This document shows, piece by piece, positions 59,301 to 64,000 of a DNA stretch of 64,000 nt. The stretch spans positions 5,270,001 through 5,334,000 of the forward strand of contig NZ_CP011530.1 of NCBI RefSeq assembly GCF_001605725.1. The letters are read 5' to 3'. The first letter of the stretch is position 1, and every line of letters begins with the position of its first letter. Both the position numbers and the translations under genes were made by a program. A model generated the notes under the pieces. The model did no database searches. It was not told the DNA's origin and saw only the letters and a list, made by a program, of their open reading frames with translations. The DNA is from Mycobacteroides immunogenum. GTDB lineage: Bacteria > Actinomycetota > Actinomycetes > Mycobacteriales > Mycobacteriaceae.

Positions 59301-62300
59301 CTGCCTGAACGGCATCATGCAGCCGCTCCGGATCCAGCGCGCCGTCAACGGTGATGTCGAGCTGCACCACGTACAGATCGTCAGCGCCGGCGTCCGTTCC
59401 ACTGTGAAGGATCAACCCCTGCTGTAATGCGGTGAGCGGCAGTACATCAGAGATTCGATACTGCTGCTGCAGCGCATCCAGCTCCCGCTGGTTCAATCGG
59501 GCAGGGGCGATATCGGACGGCGTCAGGCCGCCCCCTCCGGAGTGCACGTGCGCACAAATGCCCGTCAACGCGTCAAACCACAGCTGGCTCAAACGACCTA
59601 CCTGATCGCGATCCAGTGCCGACGACGCCCAGGTCCAGTTCGCCCGCAGCTGTAGTCCGTCATCGGTCTCGATGGCCCCTGCGTTCAAGGCCACGGTGTG
59701 TGTCAGCGGCATCGGGATCGAGGAGGCCACCGTGATGGCCGACATGCTGTCGGCGGGCATCCGCCACAGATCCTCGGCTGCCGCGGCCGTACCCCCACTC
59801 AATCTGCCGAGATAGTTGAACGCCACAGCCGGATCGGCTGTCCCGAGATCGACATCGGGGTTCAGGTATCGCAACAGACCAAAGGTCAAACCGTCGGGCT
59901 GACCACGAAGTTGTTCCTTGGCATCCTTGATCGCCGCGCCCAGCGCCGCGTTTCCGGCGATCACATCGGACCAGGAAACCCCCGCCAACGCCAGCGCCAC
60001 CGGGTACTTGGTGGTGAACCATCCCACGGTGCGTGACAGGTCGAGCCCCGGGGCAAGCTCTTCATGCCGGCCATGCCCCTCGACGTCGATGCCGACAGTG
60101 GTGGTGATGGCGGCCGAGAATTCGGACAATGCCAGCCCGAAAGCTATCAATAGAATGTCTTGTGGCCCAGCATGAAACGCAGCAGGCACTTCATGTAAGA
60201 GAGCATGGGTGGTCTCGGCGTCCAATGAAACTCCGAGCTGCCCCGCGGTTTCGAAGGTATCTATGCCGGGCAGAACGGGCGGGAAGATGGCCGGTGCCGC
60301 CGAAATCTGGCGCCATGCCTCCGCGTACTCCACAGTCCCCGGACGTTGCGCGTGTTCGGCCAACAGCTCCGACCAGCGCCGCAGTGACGTGCCGGCGAGC
60401 GGCAACACCACAGGCTGGGCACTTCGATGTTGCGCCCAAGCAATATTGAGGTCTTCCAAAAGAATCCGCCAGGACACACCGTCTACAGCGAGGTGATGGA
60501 CAATCAACACCAGCTGCGAGGTGGACCGCACCCATAGTGCGCTGAGCATCACTCCTGCCGCCGGATTCAACCGTGATCGCGCCGACTCCACGGCACTGTC
60601 ACTGAGATGCTCAACGGTGTTCAAACACTGGATGGCCTGGACCACACCGGCTTCGGGCGCCGTCAGCGACCACCCACCGGCACCGTCGCGCTCGGCGCGC
60701 AGCCGGAGCATGACGTGCCGGTCCAGCAATGCCTGCAACACGATGATGACATCATGCTCGGTGACATCGCCAGGAGCCTGCACCAGCACCGTCTGATTGA
60801 ACTCATCGATCGGACCATCAATTCCACTGAGCCACCGCATGATCGGCATGGGCGGCACCGGACCGATACCTTCATCGATCGGACCTCGCGAACCCGCTGT
60901 CACTTCGATCACCCGGGCCAGCCGGCTCACGCTCTGCTCGACGAAGACATCACGGGGACGACACACCAGGCCGGCGGCCCGCGCCCGGGCAACCACTTGC
61001 ATGGACAGGATGCTGTCGCCGCCCAGGTCGAAGAACGAATCGTCGACACCCACGCGTTCCAGCCCGAGAACCTGTGCGTAAATGTCGGCCAGAACCTCTT
61101 CCACGGCGTTCCCCGGAGCCCGATAGCGGTCGCGGTCGCGGTAATCGGGAGCGGGAAGCGCCCGGGTATCGAGTTTGCCGTTCACCGTAAGCGGGATAGC
61201 TTCAAGAGGCACCACGGCGGCAGGCACCATGTAGCCGGGCAATCGATCTGTCATCGCGGTCCGCAGCACACTGGCGTCGGCCGTCCCCGTGATGTAGCCG
61301 ACCAAGCGCTTATCGCCCGGACGATCTTCACGTGCGATCACCACTGCCTGCTCTACGCCGTCCAGACTCGCCAATACTGCCTGAACTTCGGCGAGTTCGA
61401 TGCGATGCCCTCGAATCTTCACCTGCTCATCGGCACGGCCCAGATATTGGAGCTGTCCGTCGGGTCCCCAGCACACCAGATCCCCGGTGCGATACATCCG
61501 GGTGCCCGGGAGCCCGAACGGACAGGCTACAAATCGTCCCGACGTCAGTGCTGCACGGCCCACGTAGCCGTATCCCAAACCTGCTCCGGCGACATACAAT
61601 TCGCCAATCACACCGGCCGGCACCGGGCGCAACCACTCGTCAAGCACGAACAACGCCGCCCCGGACACCGGCGCACCGATCGGCACACCCCGGCCCGCGA
61701 CGAGCGGGGCACTGATCGCCACGCACATCGTGGTTTCGGTGGGGCCGTAGGCATTGACCATCACCCGACCGGGAGCCCACTGATCCACCACCTCCGGCGG
61801 GCATGCCTCACCTACCACAGCGAGCGCCGCGGATTCCAAGCCTTCCTGCGGTAATATCCGCACCGCAGAAGGTGTTTGGGTTATCACGGTGACGTGCTCG
61901 CGAACCAGCAACGCGTGCAGATCTTCCGGAGAGCCCGCCACCTCCTCCGGGGCGATCACCACCCGTCCACCTCGAAGCAGCGCGCCGAAGATCTCCCACA
62001 CCGAGACATCGAAGGCCAGGGAGTGACTGTGCGACCACACTCCCGGACGTGGCAGCCCGGCATCAAGAGACTCCAGCAGCTGAGTCACATTGAGATGGCT
62101 GAGGGCAACGCCCTTGGGCACTCCGGTGGTACCTGAGGTATAGATCAGATAGGCAACGTCATCGGCAAGCGGCTCCGGCAGGGCGGTCGTCGGATCGGCG
62201 ACCGCGGCGTTGACACTGATTTCATCGAGGTCAATGACTGCAAGTCCGCGCCCTTCCAGCCGGCCAGCCAGCTCAGCGGTGGTGACGGCGGCAATAGGAT

Positions 62301-64000
62301 CCGCGTCGGCGAGGACAAAATCGAGGCGCGCGTCCGGCACCGCGGGATCGATCGGAAGGTATGCGGCGCCGGTCTTGAGAATGCCCAGTATCGCGACAAT
62401 CGCCTCGGCTGAACGCTGGAACAACACGGCCACGCGCAGGCCCGGGCCGGCCCCGTGAGCCGCCAGTGAATGCGCCAGCCGGTCCGCTGCTGTATCCAAC
62501 TCCTGGTACGTCCATGACCTCTCCCCACAGGTGACCGCCACCGCGTCAGGGGTACGTGCCACATTCTCGGCGAAAAGCCCGGTCACCGATACCGGCCGGG
62601 GCGCGGGCCCCGTCACGGCCGCGTGGTTTCCCAGACCCGCCAGGTGCGACCGTTCATCGTCGCCGAGCAGCTCCAGCGAGGACAGCCGTGCCGCCGGGTC
62701 TGCGGTCATCGCTGTCAGCACCCGCTCCAGCCGCGCGACCAGGGTCTGGATAGTGCGGGTATCGAATACATCTGTGCGGAATTCCACGGTTCCGCCGATT
62801 CCCGCGGGCTCGCCAAGTTTCGTTCGGCGTTCTGCCAGCGAGAAGTTCACGTCCATACGGGCTGTGTGCGTGTCTACCGGCAGCTGGGCTACCCGCAGAT
62901 CACCCATCTCGACCGCGGCAGCGGAATCATTGGCGTCACGCCCGGCGAAGTTCTGCCACGCCAGCGCCACCTGGACCAGGGGGTGATGTGCCAGGGAACG
63001 CGCCGGGTTCAGCCGCTCGACGAGCACCTCGAACGGCACGTCTTGGTTGTCGAAGGCCTCCAAACTGCGGATGCGTACCTGCGCCAAGACCTCGGAGATC
63101 GTGGGATCTCCAGACAGGTCGGCGCGCAATACCAGCGTGTTCACGAAGAACCCGACAAGTTCGTCAAGGGCCGGATCGCGACGGCCGGCGATCGGGAAGC
63201 CCACCGCAACATCAGAAGTCGCGCCCAGCCGGGAAAGCAGAATGAGTAACGCCGTTTGTACCACCATGAAGCTGGTCGCGTTGTTCTCGCCCGCCAGCCG
63301 GGCAACTCGCTGCTGCAGCGCGGCGGGCCAATTCACCGCGATCGTCGCCCCGCGCTGGTCGGCCGCCAGCGGATACGGACGATCGGCCGGCAGCGCGATG
63401 CGCTCTGGCATGCCCGCCAATACACCGTGCCAGTAGTCCAGCTGCCGCGCGATTCGGCTATCGACGTCCCCGAGGTCACCGAATTGCGCGCGCTGCCATA
63501 GCGCATAGTCCGCGTACTGCACCGGCAAGTCCACCCAGGAAGGTGCGGCACCCACGCACCGACTGGCATAGGCCACACCCAGATCGGCTATCAACGGGGT
63601 GATCGACCAGCCGTCGGCGGCGATGTGATGCACCACGGTGATCAGCGCATGCTCGGTATCGGATACCCGGAACAGCGCCGCTCTCAACGGTATCTCGGCG
63701 GACAAGTCGAACGTATGACGAGATACCGCTTCCATGGCATCGCGCAAATGCCCCACGGTCCAGTCGCCGGCGTCGACGACTTCCCAGCCCAGTTCAGCGC
63801 TGTCCGGGTCTACCACCACTTGCCGAGGGATTCCATCGGGAGCGGTGAAGAGGGTGCGCAGGCTTTCATGACGTGTCACCACATCGGCAAATGCCGCGGC
63901 CAGCGCGTCAATGTCCAGCGCTCCGTCGATCCGGAACGCAGCTGTCATGTTGTAAATGGCTGAGAGACCCTGTAATTGGTCCAGGAACCAGAGCCGCGAC
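47341..64000 (-). CDS. Nonribosomal peptide synthetase, start beyond right edge
   Basis: At least 5552 residues; the first visible residues [11 protein letters not shown] are the C1 motif of a condensation domain. Order and rough positions: C 64000-62700, A 62590-61130, PCP (Ser 61012-61014), E 60890-59560; C 59520-58190, A 58130-56680, PCP (Ser 56530-56532); C 56360-55030, A 54990-53500, PCP (Ser 53365-53367); C 53190-51870, A 51790-50310, PCP (Ser 50170-50172), E 50040-48690; C 48640-47350, then stop. C domains after each E are of the D-accepting type. By-eye codes: DVWTAVAMCK, DFWTVGVMWK, DAESLAAICK, DFWTLGAVYK; I cannot assign these. The final C domain must act with the A-PCP at the start of the next protein. 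Confidence 0.95.
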   Translation of the reverse strand, partial: SRLWFLDQLQGLSAIYNMTAAFRIDGALDIDALAAAFADVVTRHESLRTLFTAPDGIPRQVVVDPDSAELGWEVVDAGDWTVGHLRDAMEAVSRHTFDLSAEIPLRAALFRVSDTEHALITVVHHIAADGWSITPLIADLGVAYASRCVGAAPSWVDLPVQYADYALWQRAQFGDLGDVDSRIARQLDYWHGVLAGMPERIALPADRPYPLAADQRGATIAVNWPAALQQRVARLAGENNATSFMVVQTALLILLSRLGATSDVAVGFPIAGRRDPALDELVGFFVNTLVLRADLSGDPTISEVLAQVRIRSLEAFDNQDVPFEVLVERLNPARSLAHHPLVQVALAWQNFAGRDANDSAAAVEMGDLRVAQLPVDTHTARMDVNFSLAERRTKLGEPAGIGGTVEFRTDVFDTRTIQTLVARLERVLTAMTADPAARLSSLELLGDDERSHLAGLGNHAAVTGPAPRPVSVTGLFAENVARTPDAVAVTCGERSWTYQELDTAADRLAHSLAAHGAGPGLRVAVLFQRSAEAIVAILGILKTGAAYLPIDPAVPDARLDFVLADADPIAAVTTAELAGRLEGRGLAVIDLDEISVNAAVADPTTALPEPLADDVAYLIYTSGTTGVPKGVALSHLNVTQLLESLDAGLPRPGVWSHSHSLAFDVSVWEIFGALLRGGRVVIAPEEVAGSPEDLHALLVREHVTVITQTPSAVRILPQEGLESAALAVVGEACPPEVVDQWAPGRVMVNAYGPTETTMCVAISAPLVAGRGVPIGAPVSGAALFVLDEWLRPVPAGVIGELYVAGAGLGYGYVGRAALTSGRFVACPFGLPGTRMYRTGDLVCWGPDGQLQYLGRADEQVKIRGHRIELAEVQAVLASLDGVEQAVVIAREDRPGDKRLVGYITGTADASVLRTAMTDRLPGYMVPAAVVPLEAIPLTVNGKLDTRALPAPDYRDRDRYRAPGNAVEEVLADIYAQVLGLERVGVDDSFFDLGGDSILSMQVVARARAAGLVCRPRDVFVEQSVSRLARVIEVTAGSRGPIDEGIGPVPPMPIMRWLSGIDGPIDEFNQTVLVQAPGDVTEHDVIIVLQALLDRHVMLRLRAERDGAGGWSLTAPEAGVVQAIQCLNTVEHLSDSAVESARSRLNPAAGVMLSALWVRSTSQLVLIVHHLAVDGVSWRILLEDLNIAWAQHRSAQPVVLPLAGTSLRRWSELLAEHAQRPGTVEYAEAWRQISAAPAIFPPVLPGIDTFETAGQLGVSLDAETTHALLHEVPAAFHAGPQDILLIAFGLALSEFSAAITTTVGIDVEGHGRHEELAPGLDLSRTVGWFTTKYPVALALAGVSWSDVIAGNAALGAAIKDAKEQLRGQPDGLTFGLLRYLNPDVDLGTADPAVAFNYLGRLSGGTAAAAEDLWRMPADSMSAITVASSIPMPLTHTVALNAGAIETDDGLQLRANWTWASSALDRDQVGRLSQLWFDALTGICAHVHSGGGGLTPSDIAPARLNQRELDALQQQYRISDVLPLTALQQGLILHSGTDAGADDLYVVQLDITVDGALDPERLHDAVQAVAVRHPHLAARFCAQFGQPVQVIPADPTAAWRYVELNTGLDSAETNDEVRRLCLAERAAVCDLTQPPAFRVVLIRTAAQRYRFVLTNHHIVLDGWSLPILLQEIFACYRGQRLPAATPFRSFVSWLADRDSSAAHAAWGEVLAGLEAPTLVGSSQKSGLGRRGVRTHQLSESMTRALSDLARSQRTTINTVLQGAWALLLTSLTGQQDVVFGAVVSGRPADVLGAESMVGLLINTVPVRANITAATSTVDLLEQLNQSHAKTLDHQHISLSEIHRIVAHERLFDTLFVFENYPVDAAALSDVDGIAISEITSHESTDYPLTMQAIPGDELRLRIEYDTAAFDICGIETFVKRVESVLSAMTADPDRPLSAVSMLDETEHDRLQRWGNRGVLTRLPASASIPELFAVQVERHDESVAMVCGSRSLTYRELDDASNRLAHFLIGCGVGPGTRVALMFPRSAEAIVAILAVLKTGAAYLPIDPALPNARVEFMLTDAAPMAAVTTADLVDRFHTHDLTIVDVADPAIGACLSTGLAAPSPDDMAHIIYTSGTTGLPKGVAVTQRNVTQLFNSLQIGVPLEPGQVWTQFHSYAFDFSVWEIWGALLHGGRLVVVPEAVARSSQDFHDLLVREQVTVLTQTPSAASMLSVDGLDATALVIGAEPCSPELVDRWAPGRVMVNVYGPTETTMWLCASAPLAPGLGAPPIGSPTAWAAFFVLDEWLRPVPAGVVGELYLTGAGVGIGYWRRAGLTAARFMACPFGEPGTRMYRTGDLVRWRADGQLDYLGRADEQVKIRGYRIELGEIQSALAALEGVENAAVIAREDRPGDRRLVGYITGTADPAAARAALAERLPGYMVPAAVVGLTILPMTVNGKLDVRALPAPDYQDADHYRAPMGAVEEILAGIYARVLDVERVGVDDSFFDLGGDSVSTMRLVAAVNAALNSNLSARTVFEAPTVAQLAPRVGDGVGALEPLGAVERPAVIPLSFAQNRLWFVDQLQGPSPVYNMPVGLRLYGSLDVDALGAALADLIGRHESLRTRFEAPDGNPRQVVVPRGNAEFGWDVVDARGWPTAQLDEAIAAAVCHSFDLAIEIPFYAQVFRMADEEHVLVAVVHHIAADGWSLTPLVRDLSAAYASRCGGNAPDWAPLPVQYVDYTLWQRAQLGDIDDSESPLAAQLTYWEETLTGLPERVALPTDRPYPPVADQRGATVAVQWPSELQQQVRAVAGEHGATSFMVMQAALALLLANISGTSDVAVGFPIAGRRDSALDELVGFFVNNLVLRVDLTGDPTVAELLAQVRQRSLAAYEHQDVPFEVLVERLNPTRNLTHHPLVQVALAWQNLPWQDAGPADGLRLGDLRVAPLTVDTHTARMDLTFSLGERWTAAGEPAGIGGAVEFRTDVFDRASIETLITRWQRVVAAMTSDPSQRLSVIDLLDEAEHTQVDRWGNRAVLRRPVASGDSIPALFAAQVMRAPESVAISFNGCQLTYSELDEASNRLAHRLLAYNVGPGVSVALLTERCPEAVVAMLAVLKVGAAYLPIDAALPDARIEFMISDAVTTTAIVTTGLADRLAGYNLEIVDASDTVAAAATVAELPLPSADDIAYIIYTSGTTGVPKGVAITHRNVTQLMGTHKTFLAGQSWAQWHSYAFDASVEEIWGALLHGGRLVVVPEAAAHSPEHLTALLVAEQVTALSQTPSAVAMLVPESLGSMSLLVAGEPCSAEVVARWAPGRLMVNAYGPTETTICASRTAPLAGESGAPSIGAPVPGAAMFVLDRLLRPVPPGVVGELYIAGHGVGVGYVGRADLTGSRFVACPFADAAPGQRMYRTGDLACWGADGQLRYVGRADDQVKIRGYRIELAEIRTVLAGLDGVEQAAVIAREDRPGDKRLVGYVTGTANPAKLRAQLAEQLPAYMVPAAVVALAEMPMTVNGKLNARALPKPEYQDIDRYRAPGTLAEEVLAGIYARVLGVEQVGVDDSFFDLGGDSLSAMRLIAAVNADLNATVSVRTVFEAPTVARLATRLGGESAALAPLVAVERPAEIPLSFAQSRLWFLDQLQGPSPVYNMATALRISGELDVDALGVALADVVARHESLRTRFCATDGVPQQVVVQPEHAHFGWDVVDASGWTAAQLHDAIGEAARHTFDLSHEIPLRARLFRVTGDEHVLAAVVHHIAADAWSITPLVSDLGIAYVSRCADRAPGWAPLPVQYVDYTLWQRAEFGGFEDRESRIATQLAYWQEALAGMPERVELPTDRPYPPAADQRGATMNVQWPAVLQEQIARVAREHNATSFMVIQAALGILLGKLSGNTDVAVGFPIAGRRDPALDELIGFFVNTLVLRLDLTGDPTVGELLAQVRGRSLAAYENQDVPFEVLVERLNPTRSLTHHPLIQVALGWQNVPGQGTGTSGPGLALGDLEVSPLAADTQTARMDLSFSLAESRTRTGDPAGIDGTVEFRTDVFDRASIERLIGRFERVLSEMTADVDRTLSSIDLVDSDEHALLDVLGNRAMLTEHATAEVCVPTLFAEQVRLTPDAVAISSAEQSVTYRELDDAASVLAHRIVGLGAEPGRCVALLLERSVDAIVAMLAVLKSGAAYLAIDPVLPAARIDFMLDDAAPIIVITTSDLEGRLDGRAIGIVDIHGPIVPADLPSNGLSGKEIPVPDPEDIAYLIYTSGTTGVPKGVAVTHRNLTHLARSTPGQLPVGQVWTQCHSYAFDFSVWEIWAALLGGARLVVVPESVVSSPDDFHALLVSEQVNVLTQTPSAAATLPLQGLESVTLLLGGEACPAEVIDRWAPGRTVINAYGPTEITVYASMSAPLVPGSGAAPIGSPVPTSALFVLDEWLRPVPVGVIGELYVAGDGVACGYLGRSGLTSSRFVACPFGMPGARMYRTGDLVSWRADGQLQYLGRADDQVKIRGHRIELGEVQAALSALDEVAQSVAIVREDPPGVMRLIGYVMESAPGAVDPSRLRNILAESVPGYMVPSAIVVLDALPLTVNGKLDVRALPAPEYQDADRYRAPGDAIEEMLAGIYAEVLGLDRVGVDDSFFDLGGDSILSMQVVARARACGVTCRPRDIFVEQTVARLAHVVGVAGDDTHPADEGVGPVAATPIMRWLREVEGAGGTVDQFNQTVVIQAPCGVTASDVEIVLGALLDRHAMLRVRAADWSLVVPEKGATPVQLKSVEVLTDEELVVARSRLNPATGAMVSALWVTSTSQLVLAIHHLSVDAVSWRILLEDLNIAWAQHRQGQPVVLPVSGTSFARWTALLAEHSRDAAVVGQAERWQQVLATPATLPAVRPGSDTYASAGHRTASLDAETTRALLGEVPAAFHTGVQDILLIAYALALTEFVGVTLPVGIDVEGHGRIEDLDDFSPSVDLSRTVGWFTTKYPVAISVSGKSGRSTGRLPWNQVVSGDPALGRVIKDAKEQLRSLPEGTTYGLVRYLNSDIEFSGSEPTVGFNYLGRLGGAGAVHSEGAAELWQVSQDTAEVAAAATAIPMPLGHTLELNASAAETVDGPSLYAAWTWAPSVLNEEQVARLGRLWFDALAGICAHVRTGGGGLTPSDIAPARLTQQELDDLGREIEVGDVLPLTPLQHGLLFQANASRGNSDDLYAMQLDVTIAGPLDAQRLQEAVRTVVSRHPNLAARFDKRFDEPVQIIPARPAVPWLCVEIAGENRDFNQRLQELCATERAAVCDVVNQSAFRTALIRTGENEHRFVMTYHHIVLDGWSLPILLHEVFASYYGQRLPVAGSYRRFVTWLAARDVDDARRAWREVLAGFETPALVAPKGSTPGRRTTETFRVSAETSHAVGELARSQHTTVNTVLQAAWAQVLMWLTGRHDVAFGVAVSGRSAEVAGADSMVGLLINTVPVRVTVTPDTTIAELLGNLQRQHSDTLEHQHLALSEIQHAVGQDQLFDTLFVYQNYPVEAVTSAMADGLAITEVSGREYNHYPLTLQAMPGTELVLRVEFDTGLFGASRVRKAVERFQRVLEAMTGEGQ

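Noticed and set aside
39206..64000. Many long antisense and frame-shifted reading frames across the NRPS genes
   Set aside because: They lie opposite continuous, fully motif-bearing NRPS frames and are Arg/Pro/Ser-rich shadows produced by high GC content.
47341..64000. Repeated sequence blocks that might suggest a CRISPR array or tandem repeat element
   Set aside because: Repeats recur at module spacing (3-4.5 kb) and code for conserved NRPS motifs.
39206..64000. Identification as the glycopeptidolipid synthetase Mps1/Mps2
   Set aside because: As I recall, Mps has four modules with E domains in the first three and a terminal reductase; here E domains sit in visible modules 1, 4 and 6 and there is no reductase.

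Overview
The window is high-GC actinobacterial DNA. Dense gene packing, ATGA-type overlaps, many GTG/TTG starts, an F420/PPOX family, TetR regulators, RicR-type copper boxes and giant NRPS genes point to a rapidly growing Mycobacterium. The M. abscessus–chelonae group (Mycobacteroides) is my best guess. This is inference from gene content; no marker gene is present. I saw no rRNA, tRNA, CRISPR array or insertion sequence.

Layout. 0–3.3 kb: the end of a TetR regulator, an SRPBCC protein with a perfect 26-bp operator, and a two-gene CoA-thioester operon (HMG-CoA-lyase family, CaiB-type CoA transferase). 3.3–6.5 kb: an ECF sigma factor coupled to a membrane-anchored Rieske protein, then a cupredoxin lipoprotein, a Tat-exported metallophosphoesterase and a small membrane protein; both halves are preceded by the same 28-nt promoter-like motif. 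6.5–12.2 kb: SDR/LysR divergon, phosphoribosyltransferase, DedA protein, CGNR regulator, two small secreted proteins, a strong bidirectional terminator and another SDR. 12.2–15 kb: a decayed SRPBCC gene, a PPOX gene with a SoxR/MerR-like promoter, and a divergent DUF1326/amidohydrolase pair with two TACCC-N5-GGGTA copper boxes between them.

15–22.6 kb (minus strand) is a tightly coupled eight-gene operon: LuxE-like acyl-protein synthetase, IscU-like protein, cysteine desulfurase, ABC permease and ATPase, acyl carrier protein, fatty acyl-AMP ligase and flavin monooxygenase. The set suggests a sulfur-containing or acyl-derived exported metabolite that I cannot assign to a known pathway. 22.7–32.9 kb: acyl-CoA carboxylase beta subunit, a PPOX–HOD-like dioxygenase operon with a second SoxR-like promoter, an NlpC/P60 peptidase, a 1-kb gene-free stretch ending in an intrinsic terminator, two small secreted proteins behind a regulatory region holding a copper-type box, and two TetR genes with clear operators, the first coupled to a glycosyltransferase. 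32.9–38.5 kb: a minus-strand run of four alpha/beta hydrolases with cysteine nucleophile elbows, divergent from an XRE regulator.

38.5–64 kb (minus strand) is a nonribosomal peptide synthetase locus read right to left. The first protein enters from the right edge as C-A-PCP-E / C-A-PCP / C-A-PCP / C-A-PCP-E / C. The second is A-PCP / C-A-PCP-E / C-PCP, followed 13 bases later by an isoprenylcysteine-methyltransferase-like membrane enzyme. A module is split between the two proteins, the last module has no adenylation domain, and there is no thioesterase or reductase domain. The two adenylation domains of the second protein read as threonine-like.
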